From the NCBI GenBank assembly GCA_021782055.1, contig JAJXVP010000216.1, forward strand, positions 1 through 5,083: a stretch of 5,083 nucleotides of DNA, written 5' to 3'. Both the position numbers and the translations under genes were made by a program. The notes beneath the pieces are model-generated. The model had not been told where the DNA came from and did not search any database. It saw only the letters and a list, made by a program, of their open reading frames with translations. This document shows, piece after piece, positions 1 through 4,827 of the stretch (position 1 is the first letter of the stretch; the number at the start of each line of letters is the position of its first letter). Source of the DNA: a bacterium. Lineage in GTDB: Bacteria > Spirochaetota > Spirochaetia > JABEVK01.

Positions 1-2
1 TA

Positions 3-1730
3 CTATGACAATCTGAGCCTTGAAACAGAAGGGGTGAGTTGATGCAAGACATTCCATTCTGGAATTTCTTCAGGTTCAAAAAAGGCAAATATACAGAAAG
101 CTGAACCTTTTTCATGTCGTCGCATCGCTAATAGCACATCGTGAATTTCTCGAGATAACTTTTGAGCATGATGAAGAACCGCCACTAAGGGGGTCGCTTT
201 CGTGCCCAACGCTGAGAGTTGGTCAACAAGACTTTCTTCTGAAATATCCCCTGACCTATGAGCCTTCCATCTTTGCCTGAGTCGACGGACATAAGAAGGG
301 GAACGATCAGAAGCTTGCTTCTCCCATCCCGTATCCAGAAACGACTGTAAGTCAGCTAAGTTTCCTTGAACAACGCTATCGGGAAGTTCCAGGTATAAGG
401 CTTTGGTTTTAAGCCCTAAGAGGAAGGTCCTGATTGGGCTGGAAGTATGTGGTTCTTCAATAAACCGCAAAGAGCCAGTCTGGACGGCAGCTTTTCGCCA
501 ATCGTTGGTCAATCTTTGCAAGACTAACGAAACACTGCCCACTTCGGAATACCAAGGGATATTCGTTGTTTCATTTCCTGTGGCGTTGGCTTCATGAGCT
601 ACCATTTGTGGCTCTGCTGTTTGAGGCTCCTCAGAATGTGGGGCTGGTTTGGGAGCTGGTTTGACTTGTTCTTGAGCCAGGGAGGAAGTTTTCGGCTTTT
701 GCCACAGACTCAAGGTTTCGGGGCCGGGATGGAACAAATCTTTCCGTTGAGCAAAAGCTAACAAGTTCTCTTGCGAAAAAGTCGCGTTATCCTTTGCGAA
801 AGGAGCTAAGTTGTGCAAGGTCTCGGCACTATTGTCTAGCTTTTGTGGGTATAAACGTTGAGCATCATCGGCTGAAACTCCTTCTACCATAACTTCGGGA
901 ATGAACGTGGTTTTTAAGCCGGCATTCACGAGTAAGGGGTCTGCTAAGCTACCTTCAGAAGTTGTATACCATTGAAGCACTTTGGCAAGGCTTTCCCACT
1001 CCTGATAAAGTTCGGCCCAGGATTGATAGCGCAACTGCGGGTCATGGCGTTGTGTTTTTAATAAGATATTCAGAATAGCCTCAGGAACTCGACGTTGGCG
1101 TAAGGTGCTAATTAGCCAAGGTAAATTGACGGCTTGAGGTAGTTGTTCAAAGGTTAAAAAGTAAAAAATGAGGAGTCCCCATTTCCGCACAGCCTCGGGG
1201 ACATTTTCTGGTGCAGTTGGCAATAAGTCGAGGAGGCCATAGGCGGGGCTTAAAAGTCGAACTTCTTTGAGTCTGTTGCCATTTTTTTTGCCCAGCAAAG
1301 AAGCTGGTTCTAAATGTTCATAAGTACCAAGCTTCTCAGACCATACAGTTAAGGCTTGAAGCACTAAAAGTCCAGTGGCAACAATATGCATAAGAGAAAG
1401 TTTTAACCCCTCTTGCAGCATCTGCGGCAGGGCAAGGTAACCGGAACCGTCACTTGCCACGTAAACCCGGGTTTTATGGCGGTCTATTTCTAGAGTGGGA
1501 ATTAAGGCGGTGTGTCTTAAAGTCACTGCCTGAATCGAGTAAGAATAAAACTGATTTATCGCTTCTTGAGAAAAAGCTTCCATCTTCAAAAAACGGAGGA
1601 GGAAAGTTTGTGCCGAAAAGATGGCTGTCGCCTCCCAATACTCGGCAAACCTATCCTCCATGATCCGTTTTTGAAGAATGTAGCAGTTGTTGATAATGTC
1701 CTGTTTCTTTAGCTCAGGGCTTGTCTCCAC
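3..1730 (-). CDS. Pseudokinase (Hanks-type fold, catalytically degenerate) with C-terminal domain, 575 aa
   Basis: Starts at GTG (1728-1730) with GGAG at 1739-1742, eight bases upstream; an in-frame stop lies shortly before it. It ends in TAG at 3-5. Residues about 15-255 follow the Ser/Thr kinase fold: a beta-1 strand (YILQKRIMEDRFAEYWEA, 17-34), an AxK-like strand (FLLRFL, 43-48), the catalytic-loop equivalent YEHLEPASLL (137-146), an APE motif (173-175), W184-G185 of the alpha-F region, and the closing DPxxRYQSWAEL (230-241). The glycine loop is gone (M24, D26, A29) and Arg46 stands where the ATP-binding Lys is expected. HRDLKPxN has become Y-E-H-L-E-P-A-S, and DFG has become A-Y-G (163-165). 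It should therefore not transfer phosphate. A linker with a Pro-rich segment (about 357-373) leads to a C-terminal domain (about 390-575) that I do not recognise with certainty; it may be a degenerate P-loop module. No membrane segment is seen. A scaffold or regulatory role is inferred. Confidence 0.9.
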   Translation of the reverse strand: METSPELKKQDIINNCYILQKRIMEDRFAEYWEATAIFSAQTFLLRFLKMEAFSQEAINQFYSYSIQAVTLRHTALIPTLEIDRHKTRVYVASDGSGYLALPQMLQEGLKLSLMHIVATGLLVLQALTVWSEKLGTYEHLEPASLLGKKNGNRLKEVRLLSPAYGLLDLLPTAPENVPEAVRKWGLLIFYFLTFEQLPQAVNLPWLISTLRQRRVPEAILNILLKTQRHDPQLRYQSWAELYQEWESLAKVLQWYTTSEGSLADPLLVNAGLKTTFIPEVMVEGVSADDAQRLYPQKLDNSAETLHNLAPFAKDNATFSQENLLAFAQRKDLFHPGPETLSLWQKPKTSSLAQEQVKPAPKPAPHSEEPQTAEPQMVAHEANATGNETTNIPWYSEVGSVSLVLQRLTNDWRKAAVQTGSLRFIEEPHTSSPIRTFLLGLKTKALYLELPDSVVQGNLADLQSFLDTGWEKQASDRSPSYVRRLRQRWKAHRSGDISEESLVDQLSALGTKATPLVAVLHHAQKLSREIHDVLLAMRRHEKGSAFCIFAFFEPEEIPEWNVLHQLTPSVSRLRLS

Positions 1731-1738
1731 GAGGAAAG

Positions 1739-1742
1739 CTCC
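1739..1742 (-). promoter_or_regulatory. Ribosome binding site GGAG supporting the GTG start of the pseudokinase
   Basis: GGAG lies eight bases before the GTG at 1728-1730, in the 25-bp gap after the stop of D. The next in-frame ATG candidate (Met24) would remove the first kinase strand, so the GTG is preferred. The weak site and GTG start predict less protein than from copies B or D. Confidence 0.65.
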
Positions 1743-1755
1743 AACGTTAATCGAC

Positions 1756-2457
1756 TTAGACGTTCAACGGGGGAACTTTCGGAGGAATTTCCGTGGCTGC
1801 AAAGTCCTCTTTCACCAAAAGTACATCCGGAATAGCTTCTGCCAATTGTTTGGTCATATCCAAGAACTTGCCCCGGATATTATTCGCTTGAAGAGCTACG
1901 TCACGAATTTCCTCTGTGGGAACCGGCCGTTGAGGTTCAACTAAACTGGCTATTCGATCCAAGATGGTGAGAACAATGCGGTTTTGGGGGTCCATTTGGT
2001 CTTTTGATTTATCCAAATGCTTACCCAAATTGTTGACATCGTTCACGTTTAAGCTGTACATCCGATAGCCTTCTTCCGGGTTAGAATAGGATTGGTACAA
2101 AAGCCCTAAAATCATCAGAAGTGCCTTAGGGTATACGCCACCGCTCTTCCAAACGGTAAGGAATCGAAAGGATTCTTTAAGCATCCAGCCATTGGGCTGA
2201 ATATTGCCTAAAAAACGGGCTGGATCTTTTTCACCGGTCAGAGTATCGATAACCCAGCGATTGGCCGCTTCGATCAGCTGAAAGAACACCGGATAGTTAT
2301 CCGATGTGAGTCCCGGATTGTTGACAAGGTAATGAGCATACGCCAGGGCAGTAAATACACTGAACCCGTCTTTACAGCGGATCAGATCTTTCATGTACAC
2401 CAGCTGAAGCTCGTCGATCTCACGAGGATCCCAAACGGGAGCCTGTTGCTCTGCCAT
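1756..2457 (-). CDS. Tandem paralogue D: soluble helical protein of unrecognised family (233 aa)
   Basis: Starts at ATG (2455-2457) with a perfect AGGAGG at 2466-2471, eight bases upstream, and ends in TAA. Motifs: Y55-P56, V69-I70-D71, D78-P79, I86-Q87-P88-N89, L117-G118, GYRMY (130-134), D140-x-N142-NLGKHL to 148, ILDRI (165-169), A191-NNIR to 195, D200, K203 and I209-P210. Variations from the other copies: GYR for GYK, a two-residue insertion before GLTSDNYP (NNPGL), and a longer Pro/Glu-containing loop at about 173-185. The tail is Pro-rich (EIPPKVPPLNV). The stretch encoding DVNNLGKHL matches that of copy B at 25 of 27 bases. D is set apart from C by a terminator-like hairpin with no room for a promoter after it, so its expression probably depends on read-through. 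It sits 25 bp before the pseudokinase gene, which suggests the two are made together. Function unknown. Confidence 0.93.
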   Translation of the reverse strand: MAEQQAPVWDPREIDELQLVYMKDLIRCKDGFSVFTALAYAHYLVNNPGLTSDNYPVFFQLIEAANRWVIDTLTGEKDPARFLGNIQPNGWMLKESFRFLTVWKSGGVYPKALLMILGLLYQSYSNPEEGYRMYSLNVNDVNNLGKHLDKSKDQMDPQNRIVLTILDRIASLVEPQRPVPTEEIRDVALQANNIRGKFLDMTKQLAEAIPDVLLVKEDFAATEIPPKVPPLNV

Positions 2458-2465
2458 GGTTCACG

Positions 2466-2471
2466 CCTCCT
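2466..2471 (-). promoter_or_regulatory. Ribosome binding site AGGAGG of paralogue D
   Basis: A perfect AGGAGG sits eight bases before the ATG of D and seven bases after the U-run of the terminator-like hairpin. A strong translation signal directly behind a terminator suggests the cell still makes D from the transcripts that read through. Confidence 0.85.
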
Positions 2472-2478
2472 GTTCGGC

Positions 2479-2505
2479 AAAAACAGACGCCGCCTAAGCG
2501 GCGTC
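2479..2505 (-). terminator. Intrinsic terminator or attenuator between paralogues C and D
   Basis: On the transcribed (minus) strand a perfect 8-bp, GC-rich stem, GACGCCGC / GCGGCGTC (arms at 2498-2505 and 2486-2493), encloses a 4-nt loop and is followed by TGTTTTT. This is the form of a Rho-independent terminator. The U-run is short (five, after a UG), so termination may be partial. The ribosome site of D begins only seven bases past the U-run, leaving no space for a new promoter. The element therefore probably lowers read-through into D and the pseudokinase gene. The alternative is an RNA-stabilising processing hairpin. Confidence 0.65.
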
Positions 2506-2527
2506 GTCAATCCCTTCGGGTTTTACC

Positions 2528-3244
2528 TCAGGCTTGTGTTCCCTCGGCTTCGGCCAAGGCGACTCGCTTGCGAGGTTGAACATCTTCGTCCATGTTCGGT
2601 TCCAGCCGTAAGAGAACTTCAGGGATGATGTCCACCAAGCGTTTGGTGGAGTCAAAGAAGTTATTGCGGATGTTATGGGCGTGTACAGCAAGGTCTTCCA
2701 TATCTTCATCTTGATTTTGCCCTTCCAAAGAGCTCAGCTTATCAAGGATGTCGAGAATGCTGCGATTCAAAAGGTCATCCTGACCTTTATCTTCGTTCAA
2801 ATGCTTTCCGAGGCTGTTGAGGTCCGCGACCGAGGGCGGATAAATCTTGTAGCCATCGAGAGGAGAGTTGTAGGTGGCTTGAAAAACACCCAGGATTATC
2901 CCCAACGTCTTGGAATAAACCTCACCTTTTCGGTATTTCGCCAAAATACTGAAACAGGTCGCTACAATAAAGTAATTCGGCTGAATGGAACTCATAAACA
3001 AAAATGGGTCACGTGTCCCCAAAAGGGCGTCAATGACATGATGATTGCGTACGGTTAAGACTTTCAGGAATACGGGGTAATTCCCATTGTTAATTCCTGT
3101 AAAATTCAAATAACTTGCATAAGTGATGGCAGATTCAACGGCTTCAACCGTTCGAGTCCCCATAATGCCTTTGAGCATACCATACTCAATGCCCATGACA
3201 TCTTGTTCGCTCCACTCTTCCTTCTTTTCAAAAAGTTCTTCCAT
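2528..3244 (-). CDS. Tandem paralogue C: soluble helical protein of unrecognised family (238 aa)
   Basis: Starts at ATG (3242-3244) with AGAGGG at 3250-3255, five bases upstream, and ends in TGA. It begins only 21 bp after the stop of B, so B and C are almost certainly co-transcribed. Motifs: Y56-P57, V70-I71-D72, D79-P80, I87-Q88-P89-N90, L118-G119, DGYKIY (130-135), D141-x-N143-SLGKHLN to 150, ILDILDKL (163-170), N191-x-R193, FFD (196-198), K201 and I207-P208. The N-terminus is strongly acidic and includes EELFEKKEEW. The C-terminal tail (about 215-238) is unlike the other copies: an acidic MDED run, a basic RKR patch, then an Ala/Glu-rich end, so it is probably a disordered, copy-specific contact region (inference). 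There is no signal peptide or membrane segment. An intrinsic terminator-like hairpin follows within 25-50 bp of its stop. Function unknown. Confidence 0.93.
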   Translation of the reverse strand: MEELFEKKEEWSEQDVMGIEYGMLKGIMGTRTVEAVESAITYASYLNFTGINNGNYPVFLKVLTVRNHHVIDALLGTRDPFLFMSSIQPNYFIVATCFSILAKYRKGEVYSKTLGIILGVFQATYNSPLDGYKIYPPSVADLNSLGKHLNEDKGQDDLLNRSILDILDKLSSLEGQNQDEDMEDLAVHAHNIRNNFFDSTKRLVDIIPEVLLRLEPNMDEDVQPRKRVALAEAEGTQA

Positions 3245-3265
3245 GATGACCCTCTTATCGTTGAA

Positions 3266-3964
3266 TTAGTCTACGAAAACCATGCGCGGGGCGGTTTCCT
3301 TGGCGATATAGTCCGACTTGACCAACAGGACCTGAGGAATAATGTCTTCCATCTTCTTACGTTTATCAAAGAAGTAGGTTCGTATATTGTTAGCTTGGCG
3401 AGCCATTTGTTCTTTTTCGGGGTCAGTTGAGGTACCGGCAAGGGCACCTAAACGGTCGACGATGTCAAGAATAGTCCGGTTATTGGGCTCTTCTTGACCT
3501 GTTTCTTTGTTCAAATGCTTACCAAGATTGTTGACATCATTGATTGAAACAGCGTATATCTTGTAACCGTCTTTGGGGGAAGCATAGGCCGCCTGAAGAA
3601 TGCCTAGAACAATGGACAATGTGACAGGGTAGATGCCACCAGGGTGCCATTTGGTCAGCAATTTGAAGGCGTTGAAAATCAGGTAGTTGTTGGGCTGAAT
3701 GGGGCTGAGAAGAAGGAAGGGGTCCTTCTTACCGACCATCGTATCAATGACCCAATGGTTTTCTACTTCCAGCAGTTTCAAAAACAGCGGGTAGGTGTCG
3801 TTGTTCAAACCAGAAAGGCTGAGGAACTGCGCGAAGCTGATCGAGCCTTCGACTGCTTCTTCGGTCCTGCTCCCGAACATGTTTTGAACGATGCCGAGCT
3901 CAACTTGCATGATGGTCTCTTTGGACCAAATTTTGTCAATGAGCTTCTCACTTTGTTTGTCCAT
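3266..3964 (-). CDS. Tandem paralogue B: soluble helical protein of unrecognised family (232 aa)
   Basis: The start is taken as ATG at 3962-3964 because a perfect AGGAGG (3970-3975) lies five bases upstream. An in-frame TTG at 3977-3979 would add five residues but would place the initiator upstream of that site. It ends in TAA. Motifs numbered from this start: Y58-P59, V72-I73-D74, D81-P82, I89-Q90-P91-N92, L120-G121, DGYKIY (132-137), D143-x-N145-NLGKHLN to 152, ILDIVDRL (165-172), A191-NNIR to 195, FFD (198-200), K203 and I209-P210. Its closest neighbour is C, about 48% identical over roughly 205 aligned residues, including shared SPIQP/SSIQP, DGYKIY, LGKHLN and NNIR/HNIR blocks. The tail after residue 215 diverges from the other copies. 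It has no membrane or export signal and no known catalytic motif. A candidate promoter lies in the 92-bp gap upstream, so it may be expressed partly independently of A. Function unknown. Confidence 0.93.
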   Translation of the reverse strand: MDKQSEKLIDKIWSKETIMQVELGIVQNMFGSRTEEAVEGSISFAQFLSLSGLNNDTYPLFLKLLEVENHWVIDTMVGKKDPFLLLSPIQPNNYLIFNAFKLLTKWHPGGIYPVTLSIVLGILQAAYASPKDGYKIYAVSINDVNNLGKHLNKETGQEEPNNRTILDIVDRLGALAGTSTDPEKEQMARQANNIRTYFFDKRKKMEDIIPQVLLVKSDYIAKETAPRMVFVD

Positions 3965-3969
3965 CGTAT

Positions 3970-3975
3970 CCTCCT
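3970..3975 (-). promoter_or_regulatory. Ribosome binding site AGGAGG that fixes the start of paralogue B
   Basis: A perfect AGGAGG lies five bases before the ATG at 3962-3964. It excludes the upstream in-frame TTG (3977-3979), which would lie before the site rather than after it. Confidence 0.85.
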
Positions 3976-3993
3976 TCAAGCGGATTTAATATC

Positions 3994-4022
3994 AGTTTAG
4001 GAGGTACTTGGTGATAAGTCAA
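3994..4022 (-). promoter_or_regulatory. Candidate sigma70-type promoter ahead of paralogue B
   Basis: On the minus strand TTGACT (4017-4022, 5/6 match to the -35 consensus) is followed, after exactly 17 bp, by TAAACT (3994-3999, 4/6 match to the -10 consensus). A nine-base T run lies at and just upstream of the -35 box (4021-4029), with further AT-rich sequence beyond, as in an UP element. The predicted start would be near 3987, giving a leader of about 23 nt that contains the AGGAGG of B. The A-B gap (92 bp) is the longest in the array, which fits a second transcription start. Confidence 0.5.
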
Positions 4023-4056
4023 AAAAAAATTGTAAAAATCTTCACATGTCTCGTGA

Positions 4057-4755
4057 TTAGCGGTCTTTTTGTCGAACTTTAGTGAGTTCGGCAAAATCTG
4101 GGGTGGGTTGAACGGGTTCGATACCAAATTTTCTGGTCAAGATGGGTTTGGGAATGGCATCATTGAGGGCTTTGGTAGAATCAAAGTAGGCGTACCGAAC
4201 ATTAAAGGCATGTTTGGCTAACAGATTTTTTTGAGGATCTTTTAACGTTTCACCTAAGTGAGTCAGTCGGTCTAAGATATGAAGGACGAGTTTATTGAGT
4301 GGATGATCCTGAGGGGCATCTTTTATCAAGAATTTCCCCAAAGCATTGATATCCATGATTTCGACAGCGTGCCACTTGTAGCCATCATCGGCGTCAAAAT
4401 AGGCATTTTCGATGATTCCTAGAAGTGCCATCAGGGCTTTTTCGTAAAGTTCATCAGGGTGAAAAGAAAACAAATTGGCGAAAGCGGCCTCAATCAGTTC
4501 AGTACTGGGTTTAATCGTCGAAAACAACAATTGCGGTTCTCGATTGGCAATAAGGGCATCTATGACCCAAGGGTTATTGGTCTGGATGAGACGAAGAAAT
4601 AGGGGATAGGTTTCACGATTGATTCCCGACCAATTTAAAAAACGAGCAAAACTGACAGCACTTTCCACTTGAATGGGGTCAGTACAGGCAAAGAGAGCCT
4701 CTCGGATGTAGTAAACACCATCTAAAATGATTCGTCGGTCTTCTTGAAAACTCAT
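4057..4755 (-). CDS. Tandem paralogue A: soluble helical protein of unrecognised family (232 aa)
   Basis: Starts at ATG (4753-4755) with a weak AGGG ribosome site at 4761-4764, five bases upstream, and ends in TAA. It is first in transcription order of four consecutive paralogues and the most divergent, about 32% identical to B by hand alignment. Family motifs visible: Y50-P51, V64-I65-D66, E73-P74, I81-x-P83, L112-G113, G125-Y126-K127, D135-x-N137-x-LGK (139-141), ILDRL (160-164), N185-x-R187, D192 and I201-P202. Departures from the other copies: IKP instead of IQPN, KFL instead of KHL after LGK, EP instead of DP, and a shorter N-terminus. The tail after residue 205 is polar and ends in basic residues. 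There is no signal peptide, membrane segment or recognisable catalytic signature, so it is probably a cytosolic structural or adaptor protein (inference). A possible promoter with palindromes lies just upstream. Confidence 0.92.
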   Translation of the reverse strand: MSFQEDRRIILDGVYYIREALFACTDPIQVESAVSFARFLNWSGINRETYPLFLRLIQTNNPWVIDALIANREPQLLFSTIKPSTELIEAAFANLFSFHPDELYEKALMALLGIIENAYFDADDGYKWHAVEIMDINALGKFLIKDAPQDHPLNKLVLHILDRLTHLGETLKDPQKNLLAKHAFNVRYAYFDSTKALNDAIPKPILTRKFGIEPVQPTPDFAELTKVRQKDR

Positions 4756-4781
4756 GTTTGCCCTGACTTCTTTTCGTTTCG

Positions 4782-4811
4782 ATTATCGGAAACCGACGGT
4801 TTAATATTGAA
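4782..4811 (-). promoter_or_regulatory. Weak candidate promoter ahead of paralogue A, overlapping palindromes
   Basis: The minus strand has GATAAT (4782-4787, 5/6 match to the -10 consensus). An 18-bp spacer separates it from TTCAAT (4806-4811, only 3/6 match to the -35 consensus). A start near 4775 would leave a leader of about 20 nt before the ATG of A. The poor -35 box would suit an activated or alternative-sigma promoter, or the match may be chance. The spacer contains the 13-bp palindrome at 4790-4802. Confidence 0.3.
4790..4802. repeat. 13-bp perfect palindrome AAACCGACGGTTT (possible operator)
   Basis: Six-base arms AAACCG and CGGTTT flank a single central A. It lies in the 72-bp gap upstream of paralogue A, inside the spacer of the candidate promoter, where a repressor dimer would typically bind. 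Smaller dyads overlap or adjoin it: TCGG-AAA-CCGA (4786-4796) and CGAT-T-ATCG (4780-4788). An operator role is inferred from symmetry and position only. Confidence 0.45.
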
Positions 4812-4815
4812 TATT
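4803..4815. repeat. 13-bp AT-rich palindrome AATATTGAATATT abutting the first
   Basis: Two copies of AATATT, each self-complementary, flank a single G, so the element is both a direct and an inverted repeat. It directly adjoins the palindrome at 4790-4802, has the same 6-1-6 geometry, and overlaps the candidate -35 region of paralogue A. In AT-rich sequence such a match is less surprising than the GC-containing neighbour. Confidence 0.35.
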
Positions 4816-4827
4816 GTTTCTAGGAGC

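Larger units (their letters stand above)
1756..4755 (-). repeat. Tandem array of four paralogous genes (A-B-C-D)
   Basis: Four consecutive same-strand genes of near-equal length (232, 232, 238, 233 aa) encode proteins that align end to end without large gaps. Residues common to all four include YP-x-F, VID, (D/E)P, I-x-P, LG, GY, D-x-N-x-LGK-x-L, ILD, A-x-N-x-R, D-x-x-K and IP. Identity by hand count is about 48% for B/C and about 32% for A/B, so the duplications are old and each copy has been kept intact. No copy is frameshifted or truncated. Confidence 0.93.

Noticed and set aside
403..597. Small plus-strand frames opposite the pseudokinase (403-597, 1454-1663, 1687-1944)
   Set aside because: They are short, antisense to a well-supported gene, and show no recognisable domain or ribosome site.
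2494..2709. 71-codon minus-strand open frame overlapping the end of paralogue C
   Set aside because: It is out of frame within C and runs into the terminator-like stem; C has clear paralogue support in this stretch.
2675..3058. 127-codon plus-strand open frame
   Set aside because: It lies wholly antisense to paralogue C, whose sequence is conserved in three sister genes. No family match is apparent and no independent context supports it.
3977..3979. TTG start for paralogue B, giving 237 aa
   Set aside because: The AGGAGG at 3970-3975 lies downstream of this TTG and five bases before an ATG, so initiation at the ATG is far more likely.
3644..4000. 118-codon plus-strand open frame
   Set aside because: Antisense to paralogue B and its upstream region; its length is explained by the codon composition of the real gene.
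4021..4056. Possible terminator after paralogue A using the T run at 4021-4029
   Set aside because: Only a 4-bp TCAC/GTGA stem can be drawn and it is separated from the T run. The run fits better as an UP-like element of the promoter ahead of B.
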